Assembly (NCBI GenBank): GCA_023392035.1
Contig: JAEVZY010000192.1
Location: 1-5,047, forward strand
From: Pseudomonadota bacterium
GTDB taxonomy: Bacteria; Pseudomonadota; Gammaproteobacteria; Burkholderiales; Burkholderiaceae_D
Direction of reading: 5' to 3'
Length of the DNA stretch: 5,047 nucleotides
Shown: positions 1 through 5,047 of the stretch, one piece after another
Layout of the letters: each line of letters starts with the position of its first letter
Position numbering within the stretch: position 1 is the first letter of the stretch
The notes under the pieces: model-generated
Database searches by the model: none
Told to the model about the DNA's origin: nothing
What the model saw: only the letters and a program-made list of their open reading frames with translations
Position numbers and translations under genes: made by a program

Positions 1-118
1 GCACCTGCATGGCTGAATACGCTTCGGCCGTCAGCTTGCCGTGCGAGGTGAGGGTGTCGTCGATGTCGGTGAAGACGATGCGCACGCCGGTGGCATCCAG
101 TTGCGCCAAGGGCTTCAT
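1..118 (-). CDS. HAD-family phosphatase, N-terminal fragment (cut by window edge)
   Basis: Only the first 39 codons are in the window. The ATG at 118-116 is followed by a beta strand and the HAD motif I, FTDIDDTLT, with the predicted nucleophile Asp18, general acid Asp20 and Thr22 (DxDxT). HAD enzymes use the first Asp to form an aspartyl-phosphate and usually remove phosphate from small metabolites in the cytoplasm. The motif and the following residues recall the HAD-IIB (Cof/sugar-phosphatase) branch, but the cap domain and motifs II-IV lie outside, so subclass and substrate are not settled. There is no signal peptide. The start overlaps the stop of the upstream EEP gene in an ATGA; only a weak GGA lies ahead of it, so translational coupling is likely. 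The pairing suggests that it dephosphorylates the product of the EEP enzyme; this is inference. Confidence 0.88.
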   Translation of the reverse strand, partial: MKPLAQLDATGVRIVFTDIDDTLTSHGKLTAEAYSAMQV

Positions 119-969
119 TGCAGTTCCAGCAGCAGGGGTTGATGGTCGGAGTAAGGACAATCCTGGTCGATGTGCAGGCGCTTCACATGCGGCAGCCAGT
201 CTTCGCTGACGAAGATGAAATCGCAGCTGAAGGGCTCGGGCCATTGCTCGGTGTCGTACAAGCCCACCGAATGCGGCCGCGGCTCTTGTCCATGCAGATG
301 GTTCCAGGCATCCACCAGGCGCGGTGAGCCATCTTCGTGCGCCTGCTGCATATGGGCGTGCAGGGGATCGTCCGGACGCAGGTTGAAATCGCCGCAGAGG
401 ATGGCCGAGGCGGTTTGCGGCTGCGCGAAATAAGGCGTGGGCTTGGTCTGGCGGATGTTTTCCAGGCGGGCGCGAGCACAGGCTTCGGCATGAATGCGAC
501 GCACCGCTTCCACCTGGGCGCTGCGCTGGACCAGCGAAAAATATTCCAGGTGGGTGTTCATGATGCGCACCGGGCCCAGCGGAGAATCGACCACCGCTTC
601 CACCAGCACGCGCGGCATGCTGATCACTTCCGCATCGGGCGGCCAGGGCAGTTGATGGCGCAGCACGCGCAAGACCGGCAGGCGCGACAGGATCAGGTTG
701 CCGAAGGCGTGCCGCCGTCCGTCAGCGAGCAAGACATCCGAGCCGGCCACGGGAATGGCGGCAAAGTCCGGCAGCAGGCGGGCAAAGGTCTCGAACTGGT
801 TCTCGCCGCGGCTGCCTGCAAGGCCAGGATCGGGAAAGCCGGCCGCCACTTCCTGCAGGCACAGCACATCGAAATCGGCCAGCTCGCGCGCGGCCTGCAC
901 GATGCGCGCCGGATCGACCACGCCATCGGCGCCGCGCGCCCACTGGATATTCCAGCTGATCAGTTTCAT
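115..969 (-). CDS. Endonuclease/exonuclease/phosphatase (EEP) family phosphoesterase
   Basis: This 284-residue protein has a full set of EEP (DNase I-like) motifs: WNIQW with Asn7, LQEV with metal-binding Glu40, GNLILSR at 90-96, NTHLEY with His140, GDFN with Asp194 and Asn196, CDFIFVS with Asp250, and SDHQP with Asp275 and catalytic His276. EEP enzymes are metal-dependent and cut phosphodiesters or phosphomonoesters in nucleic acids, lipids or small molecules. The chain opens directly with the first core strand and has no signal peptide or membrane segment, so it should be cytoplasmic. The ATG at 969 has a GAGG five bases upstream. It lies 25 bases after the second permease gene and overlaps the HAD gene by 4 bases. 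In this setting a small-molecule phosphodiesterase, taking the place of UgpQ in the E. coli ugp operon, is more likely than a DNA repair nuclease. The family is sure; the substrate is inferred. Confidence 0.93.
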   Translation of the reverse strand: MKLISWNIQWARGADGVVDPARIVQAARELADFDVLCLQEVAAGFPDPGLAGSRGENQFETFARLLPDFAAIPVAGSDVLLADGRRHAFGNLILSRLPVLRVLRHQLPWPPDAEVISMPRVLVEAVVDSPLGPVRIMNTHLEYFSLVQRSAQVEAVRRIHAEACARARLENIRQTKPTPYFAQPQTASAILCGDFNLRPDDPLHAHMQQAHEDGSPRLVDAWNHLHGQEPRPHSVGLYDTEQWPEPFSCDFIFVSEDWLPHVKRLHIDQDCPYSDHQPLLLELQ

Positions 970-974
970 TTCAG

Positions 975-978
975 CCTC
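975..978 (-). promoter_or_regulatory. Ribosome binding site of the EEP gene
   Basis: GAGG on the minus strand lies five bases ahead of the ATG at 969-967, within the 25-base gap after the second permease gene. It supports that start, which also places the first EEP strand at the N terminus. No terminator-like hairpin or promoter is seen in the gap, so read-through from the transporter genes is expected. Confidence 0.6.
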
Positions 979-994
979 GACAGAATCAACGCAC

Positions 995-1849
995 TCAACG
1001 AATTCCGGCGCGCATGAACGACTGCACGAACTGGCGCTGGAACAGCAGGAAAGCCAGCAACAGCGGCGCCGAAGTCATCAGGGTGGCGGCCGTGATGATG
1101 GACCAGTCCACGCCCTGGTCGGTGGATGAAAACACTTGCAGGCCCACTGTAAGCGGCCGGGTTTCCACCGAATTGGTGACGATCAAGGGCCACAGGAAAT
1201 TGTTCCAGTGGGTGGACACCGAAACCAGTGCATAGGCCAGGTACACCGGCTTGGCCAGCGGCACATAGACTTTCCACAGCACCTGCAGGCTGGAGGCGCC
1301 TTCCATGCGCGCCGCTTCATCCAGTTCGCGCGGTACGGTCTTGAAGGTCTGGCGCAGGAGAAAAATGCCGAAGGCCGAGGCGAAGTAGGGCAGGCCGATG
1401 GCCAGGATGGTATCGCGCAGGCCCAGCTGATTCATGGTGGAGTAGTTCTCCACGATCAGCATGTCGGGCATGACCATCAATTGCATCAGCACCAGCACGA
1501 ACATCAGGTCGCTGCCGCGAAAGGTATAGCGGGCAAAGGCATAGGCCGCCAGCGTGCACAGCGTGAGCTGGGCGGCCAGGATCATCGCCACCAGCGCCGT
1601 GGTGTTGAAGAAATAGCGCACGAAAGGCGCTGCGGCCCAGGCCGCCTTGAAGTTATCCAGCGTCAGCGGCGCATCCAGCGCGAAGCGGGTGGCGTACTGC
1701 GCCGGATGAAAGGCAGTCCATACCGCATACACCAGCGGCAACAGCCACAACAGGCCGAGTATCCAGGCCGCCGTGGTTTCCAGCAGGTTGTGGCGCGCGC
1801 GCCAGCTCATGGCGCTGATGGGACTTGCGCTGGTCGGGGTGGCGCTCAT
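995..1849 (-). CDS. ABC importer inner-membrane permease, MalG/UgpE type
   Basis: This is a 284-residue member of the binding-protein-dependent transport permease family (E. coli UgpE is 281). It forms half of the membrane channel together with the permease encoded just upstream. About six hydrophobic segments are visible, roughly at 28-46, 81-105, 115-132, 146-166, 200-222 and 252-271. The cytoplasmic EAA loop that docks onto the ATPase starts at Glu178-Ala179-Ala180 with its conserved Gly184 (ELDEAARMEGAS). The closing stretch with QRQFVQSFMRAGIR resembles the C termini of MalG-type partners. The frame is open as far up as 2233, but that part lies across the other permease gene; the ATG at 1849 overlaps the previous stop as ATGA, has AGAGGA upstream and gives the family length. 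An in-frame ATG at codon 14 is a less likely start. The transported substrate cannot be read from the permease alone. Confidence 0.95.
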   Translation of the reverse strand: MSATPTSASPISAMSWRARHNLLETTAAWILGLLWLLPLVYAVWTAFHPAQYATRFALDAPLTLDNFKAAWAAAPFVRYFFNTTALVAMILAAQLTLCTLAAYAFARYTFRGSDLMFVLVLMQLMVMPDMLIVENYSTMNQLGLRDTILAIGLPYFASAFGIFLLRQTFKTVPRELDEAARMEGASSLQVLWKVYVPLAKPVYLAYALVSVSTHWNNFLWPLIVTNSVETRPLTVGLQVFSSTDQGVDWSIITAATLMTSAPLLLAFLLFQRQFVQSFMRAGIR

Positions 1850-2727
1850 TGGTAATGCGTCCTCTTGTCCAGGAAGCGGAACTTGGCAATCGCCACCAGG
1901 GCCAGCACGCCCAGCAGCACCACCGTCAGCGCCGCCGCATAGGAAGAATCCCAGTAGGCAAAGCCCACTTCGTAGATGTAGTACAGCAGCAGCGAGCTGG
2001 CATTGTCCGGGCCGCCGCGCGTCATGACCACGATATGGTCCACCAGCCGGAAAGCGTTGATCAGCGCATTCACCAGCACGAAGATGGTGGTCGGCATCAG
2101 CAGGGGAAACTGCACGCGCCAGAAATACTGCCAGCGGCTGGCGCCTTCCAGGCTGGCGGCTTCGGCCAGGCTGGGCGAAATCCCTTGCAGCGCGGCCAGG
2201 TAGAAAATCATGAAGAAGCCGGCTTCCTTCCACACCGCCACCACCATCACCGCGTACAGCACGGTGTCGGGGCTGCCCAGCCAGTTATGCGAAGCCAGGC
2301 CGAAGGCTTGCGTCACCTGCTCCAGCAAGCCGTATTGCGGGGTGTAGAAAAACAGCCAGATATTGGCCACCGCAATCATCGGCAAGACGGTGGGCGTGAA
2401 GTAGGCCATGCGCAAAAAGCCGCGCCCGGCCAGCTTGTCGTTGACCCACAGCGCCATCAGCATCGCCAGCGCAATCGCGGCCGGAATGGTGATGAAGGCG
2501 TACAGCAGATTGTTTTTCAGCGCCTGCCAGAACACCGGGTCGGAAACCAGCAAGGCGTAATTCTCCAGGCCGACAAAGCTGACCGGACGGTCGGCCTTGG
2601 GCGTGGAAAAGAAAGAGTCCCAGACCGTGGCCACGGCCGGGTAATGGGTGAAAGCCACCAGCAACACCATGGCCGGCAACAACAGCAGCCATGGTGTCAC
2701 CGGCAGCGCCTGGCGCTGCCCGTTCAA
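1846..2727 (-). CDS. ABC importer inner-membrane permease, MalF/UgpA type
   Basis: From the TTG at 2727-2725 this gives 293 residues (E. coli UgpA is 295). It forms the other half of the importer channel. About six membrane segments are visible, near 13-32, 71-94, 106-128, 155-178, 206-230 and 263-283, with the ATPase-docking EAA loop at Glu189-Ala190-Ala191 and Gly195 (EAASLEGAS). Other family hallmarks are FVGLENY at 51-57, TRGGP at 236-240 and the C terminus DKRTHYQ, much like the KVRYQ end of UgpA. The start is uncertain. The first ATGs in frame are at 2808 and 2805, but they would overlap the binding-protein gene by about 50 bases, lack a clear ribosome site and add a poorly family-like, Cys/Arg-rich N terminus. 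The TTG has GGAG upstream and gives the usual short tail before the first helix. The stop overlaps the next permease start as ATGA. Confidence 0.9.
   Translation of the reverse strand: MNGQRQALPVTPWLLLLPAMVLLVAFTHYPAVATVWDSFFSTPKADRPVSFVGLENYALLVSDPVFWQALKNNLLYAFITIPAAIALAMLMALWVNDKLAGRGFLRMAYFTPTVLPMIAVANIWLFFYTPQYGLLEQVTQAFGLASHNWLGSPDTVLYAVMVVAVWKEAGFFMIFYLAALQGISPSLAEAASLEGASRWQYFWRVQFPLLMPTTIFVLVNALINAFRLVDHIVVMTRGGPDNASSLLLYYIYEVGFAYWDSSYAAALTVVLLGVLALVAIAKFRFLDKRTHYQ
1860..1864 (-). promoter_or_regulatory. Ribosome binding site of the second permease gene
   Basis: GAGGA, within AAGAGGAC on the minus strand, lies ten bases ahead of the ATG at 1849-1847 and inside the last codons of the first permease gene. 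With the ATGA overlap it decides this start over the upstream extension of the frame. Ribosomes ending the first permease may also re-initiate here. Confidence 0.55.
2702..2720 (-). repeat. Perfect inverted repeat at the start of the first permease gene
   Basis: GGCAGCGCC and GGCGCTGCC are perfect reverse complements separated by a single base. In RNA this can fold as an 8-bp GC-rich stem with a CAG triloop. It lies about four bases downstream of the proposed TTG start and encodes the N-terminal GQRQALP stretch. No U-run follows, so it is not an ordinary rho-independent terminator. Its place between binding-protein and permease genes is where ABC operons often carry structures that lower permease output or protect the binding-protein message; that role is inferred. 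Confidence 0.6.
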
Positions 2728-2738
2728 GATGCGATCGG

Positions 2739-2742
2739 CTCC
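2739..2742 (-). promoter_or_regulatory. Likely ribosome binding site for the TTG start of the first permease
   Basis: GGAG on the minus strand ends 11 bases before the TTG at 2727, a rather long but workable spacing. It lies in the short stretch after the TGA of the binding-protein gene at 2761-2759. It is the best purine-rich site in this junction and is the main sequence argument for the TTG over the ATG at 2808. Confidence 0.4.
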
Positions 2743-2758
2743 AAAGGTGGACGCAAGA

Positions 2759-4051
2759 TCACCGGCGCGACATGCGCAGGATGCGCTCGGCTTCCTTCTG
2801 CGCATCATCCAGCGCCTGCTTGGGCTGCTTGCTGCCCGTGAGTGCGGCCTGGAGGTTGTCGTTCAAAGCCTTGGTCACGCGCTGGTTGTCATGCGTGGAG
2901 AGCTCGGCCACGCTGTATTGCAGCTGGTCGCGCGCCACGCCCGCGGCTGGCACTTCCTGCAGATACTTCTTCATGGTCGGGGTTTCCCAGGCGTCCGGGC
3001 GGGTGGCGACATAGCCGGTGGCAATGCTCCACTTGGCGGTGCGCTCCGGTTCGGTAGCCCACTTGATGAAGGTCAGCGCCGCTTTCTGCTGCTCGGGCGT
3101 GGTCTTGGAGAAGATGTAGAAATTGCCGCCGCCGGTCGGGCTGCCCGGGTGCTTGACGGCCGGCAGCATCGCCACGCCAAACGGGAAGCTGGCATTGGTA
3201 CGGATATTGGTCAGGTTGCCGGTGGTGGTCCAGACGATGGCCGCCTTCTGCTCCAGGAAGTCCTTGGGCGTGGTGCCCCATTCGATCACGCCCTTCGGGC
3301 TCACGCCTTGTTTCTGCGACAGGTCGACCCAGGCCTGCAGGGCTTCCACCGCGCCCGGCTTGTTGAAATAGGTTTCGGTGCCGGCGCTGTTCATCAGGAT
3401 GGTGTCGCGCGGGGTGGTCATGCCCTGGAACATCCAGTAGCCAAAGCCGGTGGAGGGAATCTTCACGCCCCACTGGGTGACATTGCCGCTGGCATCTTTC
3501 CTGGTCAGCTTCTTGGCGACATCGACCATCTCATTCCAGGTGGCCGGGGCCTTGTCCGGATTCAGGCCGGCTTCCTTGAAGGCGGCCTTGTTGTAGTACA
3601 TGACGATGGTGGAACGCTGGAAGGGAATGCCCCAGGTCTTGCCGCCGGTCTGGCTGTTCTGCATGAAGCTCTTGTAGAAGCCGTCGATCCACTTCTTGTC
3701 GGCCGGGGTGTTGGCGATGGCGTCGATCGGCTGGATCGCGCCTTCATCGATCAGGGTGAAGAGGTCGGTCGAGAGCAGCACCGCGAAGGTGGGCGGGTTG
3801 CCGCTCTTGTGCGCGGTCAGGGCCTTGACGATGCTCTCCTGATAGGTGCCGGCATAGACTGCCTTGAGCTTGATGTCCGGATGCGATTTCTCGAACTCGG
3901 CCACCATGGCGTCGATGGTCTGGGTCACCGGACCGCCGACCGCCACCGGGTAATAGAAGCTCACTTCCACCGGAGCAGCATGGGCTGCGGGCATGCCGAA
4001 TGCGGCAACGAGGCCGAGGGCGGCGGCGCTTTTCAAGAGGGTCCTGCGCAT
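2759..4051 (-). CDS. ABC importer periplasmic solute-binding protein, family 1, UgpB-like
   Basis: This 430-residue secreted protein (E. coli UgpB is 438) captures the ligand in the periplasm and delivers it to the permease pair. The N terminus has two Arg, a hydrophobic core and an AHA|A signal peptidase I site after residue 25. UgpB-like landmarks occur in order: YAGTYQES at 66-73, PFQRSTIVMYYNKAAFKEAG at 143-162, TTTGNLTNIR at 275-284, GGGNFYIF at 307-314, ATGYVATR at 344-351 and PKQALD at 410-415. Against E. coli UgpB by eye, ligand positions Tyr65, Ser144, Ser270, Gly307, Tyr346 and Arg397 appear as Tyr70, Ser147, Thr276, Gly308, Tyr347 and probably Arg391, but Glu89 becomes Ser94. The frame is open to 4333, but the ATG at 4051 has AAGGAG upstream and starts exactly at the signal peptide. 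It lies 16 bases after the ATPase gene. Glycerol-3-phosphate, a glycerophosphodiester or a related phosphoester is a likely ligand; a plain sugar remains possible. Confidence 0.94.
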   Translation of the reverse strand: MRRTLLKSAAALGLVAAFGMPAAHAAPVEVSFYYPVAVGGPVTQTIDAMVAEFEKSHPDIKLKAVYAGTYQESIVKALTAHKSGNPPTFAVLLSTDLFTLIDEGAIQPIDAIANTPADKKWIDGFYKSFMQNSQTGGKTWGIPFQRSTIVMYYNKAAFKEAGLNPDKAPATWNEMVDVAKKLTRKDASGNVTQWGVKIPSTGFGYWMFQGMTTPRDTILMNSAGTETYFNKPGAVEALQAWVDLSQKQGVSPKGVIEWGTTPKDFLEQKAAIVWTTTGNLTNIRTNASFPFGVAMLPAVKHPGSPTGGGNFYIFSKTTPEQQKAALTFIKWATEPERTAKWSIATGYVATRPDAWETPTMKKYLQEVPAAGVARDQLQYSVAELSTHDNQRVTKALNDNLQAALTGSKQPKQALDDAQKEAERILRMSRR

Positions 4052-4059
4052 GGGATTTT

Positions 4060-4065
4060 CTCCTT
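4060..4065 (-). promoter_or_regulatory. Strong ribosome binding site of the binding-protein gene
   Basis: AAGGAG on the minus strand lies eight bases ahead of the ATG at 4051-4049, within the 16-base gap after the ATPase stop. It is the best ribosome site in the window, which suits a binding protein needed in excess over the membrane parts. It rules out the upstream ATG at 4333, which would lie well inside the ATPase gene. Confidence 0.8.
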
Positions 4066-4067
4066 GT

Positions 4068-5047
4068 TTATTGAATGTCGACGGGCTGACGCATGCGGCC
4101 GTCGCTGGCCGCAATGCGCAGCCCGCTTGCTGCGTCGAACAGGAATTGCTGATCCGGATTCCAGGCCAGCTGCACCGCGCTGCCTTTGGCCAACTGCTGT
4201 TGGCCGGGCACACGCACCAGGATGGGCGCGTCGCCGACTTGGGCGGCAACGATGGTGTCGGCACCAAGATATTCGACCGTTGTGACAGTGGCATGAAGTC
4301 CGCGTTCATGTCCCGGCTCAAGCAGGCGCACATGCTCGGGGCGCACGCCCAGCGTCAGCGGTTTTTCACTGCTGGTCGGCAGCAACGCCTGGCTGCTGCC
4401 TTTTATCGTCATGCCTTGCGGGCCGGCTTGCAGCGGCAGGATATTCATCGGCGGCGTGCCGATGAAGCGCGCCGCGAACTCGGAAGCCGGCTCGGCATAC
4501 AAGGTGGCCGGCGGCGCGTCCTGCTCGATCAGGCCGTCGCGCAACAGGATCACCTGGTCGGCCATGCTCATGGCCTCGGTCTGGTCGTGCGTGACGTACA
4601 CCATGGTGATGCCCAGCGACTGTTGCAGGGCGCGGATCTCGCGCCGCATCTCCTGGCGCAATTGCGCATCCAGGTTGGACAGCGGCTCATCCATCAGGCA
4701 CACCGCGGTTTCGGCGATGATGGCGCGGCCCAGCGCCACCCTTTGCTGCTGGCCGCCCGACAACTGGCCGGGGCGGCGTTCCAGCAGATGGCCCAGTCCC
4801 AGGAGGTCGGTCACGCGCTTCAGGCGCCGTTCATGCTCGCTCTTGGGTTCGCCCCTGACCTTCAGGCCGAACAGGATGTTTTCCTTCACGCTCAGATGCG
4901 GAAACAGGGCATAGGACTGGAACACCATGGCGATCTTGCGCTGGGCCGGCGGCAGATGCGTGACGTCGCGTCCGCCGATGCTGATGCGGCCGCTGCTGGG
5001 CGTTTCCAGTCCGGCGATCAGGCGCAGCGTGGTGGACTTGCCGCAGC
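4068..5047 (-). CDS. ugpC: ABC importer ATP-binding protein, MalK/UgpC type (5' end cut by window edge)
   Basis: The visible 325 residues start inside the Walker A motif (CGKSTTLRL), so about 35-40 N-terminal residues are missing; the whole would be near 360, like E. coli UgpC (356). In order come the Q-loop (MVFQSYALFPHLSVKEN, visible residues 40-56), the ABC signature LSGGQQQR at 95-102, Walker B VCLMDEP ending in the catalytic Glu near 120, the D-loop SNLDAQLR, and the H-loop VTHDQTEAMS. The second half is the TOBE-type C-terminal domain of the CUT1 sugar/glycerol-phosphate subfamily, with FAARFIGTPPMNILPL and LGVRPEHVRL. Two copies would drive the two permeases from the cytoplasmic face. 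It precedes the binding-protein gene by 16 bases, whereas in E. coli ugpC comes fourth. UgpC, MalK and MsmK are very close, so the symbol rests mainly on context. The true start is outside the window. Confidence 0.95.
   Translation of the reverse strand, partial: CGKSTTLRLIAGLETPSSGRISIGGRDVTHLPPAQRKIAMVFQSYALFPHLSVKENILFGLKVRGEPKSEHERRLKRVTDLLGLGHLLERRPGQLSGGQQQRVALGRAIIAETAVCLMDEPLSNLDAQLRQEMRREIRALQQSLGITMVYVTHDQTEAMSMADQVILLRDGLIEQDAPPATLYAEPASEFAARFIGTPPMNILPLQAGPQGMTIKGSSQALLPTSSEKPLTLGVRPEHVRLLEPGHERGLHATVTTVEYLGADTIVAAQVGDAPILVRVPGQQQLAKGSAVQLAWNPDQQFLFDAASGLRIAASDGRMRQPVDIQ
4091..4117 (-). repeat. Inverted repeat near the 3' end of the ATPase gene
   Basis: TGCGGCC (4094-4100) and GGCCGCA (4107-4113) can pair as a 7-bp stem with a 6-base loop, and a further GCA/TGC extends it by 3 bp across one bulged base. 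It lies in the last codons of the ATPase gene, about 20 bases before its stop and ahead of the binding-protein ribosome site. No U-run follows, so a terminator is unlikely. In a GC-rich coding region it may be chance. Confidence 0.35.

Noticed and set aside
337..1855. Plus-strand open frames of 226 (337-1017) and 239 (1136-1855) codons
   Set aside because: They mirror the EEP and second permease genes, have low-complexity Gln/Arg/His-rich products and show no convincing ribosome site or family motif.
1850..2233. Upstream extension of the second permease frame to 2233
   Set aside because: The added part lies wholly inside the first permease gene in another frame and has no family resemblance; the ATGA start at 1849 gives the normal length.
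2728..2808. First permease starting at the ATG at 2808 or 2805
   Set aside because: Not excluded, but it overlaps the binding-protein gene by about 50 bases, lacks a clear ribosome site and adds a Cys/Arg-rich N terminus unusual for the family. The TTG at 2727 was preferred.
1825..2841. A 338-codon open frame on the plus strand opposite the first permease gene
   Set aside because: The product is rich in Gln, His, Arg and Gly with no domain or hydrophobic pattern; it is a shadow of the permease coding frame.
4091..4117. Rho-independent terminator after the ATPase gene
   Set aside because: The stem-loop lies inside the coding end and no U-run follows it.
2648..4285. A 545-codon open frame on the plus strand opposite the binding-protein gene
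   Set aside because: It is antisense to a gene with a signal peptide, ribosome site and family motifs. Its product is rich in Gly, Arg, His and Leu without recognisable motifs, as expected from the mirror frame of GC-rich coding DNA.
4052..4333. Upstream extension of the binding-protein frame to an ATG at 4333
   Set aside because: It would overlap the ATPase gene by more than 250 bases and bury the signal peptide; the ATG at 4051 has AAGGAG at good spacing.

Overview
The window is a compact, GC-rich piece of bacterial chromosome in which every gene lies on the minus strand, so the operon reads from right to left. Protein style, tight packing and high GC at third codon positions suggest a betaproteobacterium of the Burkholderiales, perhaps near Oxalobacteraceae such as Herbaspirillum. 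This is inferred from general resemblance, not from a marker gene.

Layout in transcription order: (1) 5047-4068, the ATPase of a MalK/UgpC-type ABC importer, missing its first few dozen residues at the right edge; (2) 4051-2759, a secreted UgpB-like family 1 solute-binding protein; (3) 2727-1846, a UgpA/MalF-type permease; (4) 1849-995, a UgpE/MalG-type permease; (5) 969-115, a cytoplasmic endonuclease/exonuclease/phosphatase (EEP) family phosphoesterase; (6) 118-1, the start of a HAD-family phosphatase, cut by the left edge. Gaps are 16, about 31 and 25 bases. Two junctions, permease/permease and EEP/HAD, are 4-base ATGA stop/start overlaps. No internal promoter or rho-independent terminator is visible, so this looks like one transcript whose promoter lies right of the window and whose end lies left of it. 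No intergenic stretch exceeds about 35 bases. I see no RNA gene, mobile element, CRISPR array or attachment site.

How the genes may work together: the transporter resembles the sn-glycerol-3-phosphate/glycerophosphodiester importer Ugp. In E. coli the ugp operon (ugpBAECQ) ends with the phosphodiesterase UgpQ, of the GDPD family. Here the ATPase gene comes first, and the downstream enzymes are instead an EEP-fold phosphoesterase and a HAD phosphatase. A plausible reading is import of a phosphodiester or phosphomonoester, cleavage by the EEP enzyme, then removal of phosphate by the HAD enzyme. By eye, the binding protein keeps most ligand positions known from E. coli UgpB but has Ser where UgpB has Glu89, so the ligand may not be glycerol-3-phosphate. 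The individual families are well known; the combination and its substrate are the parts worth following up.
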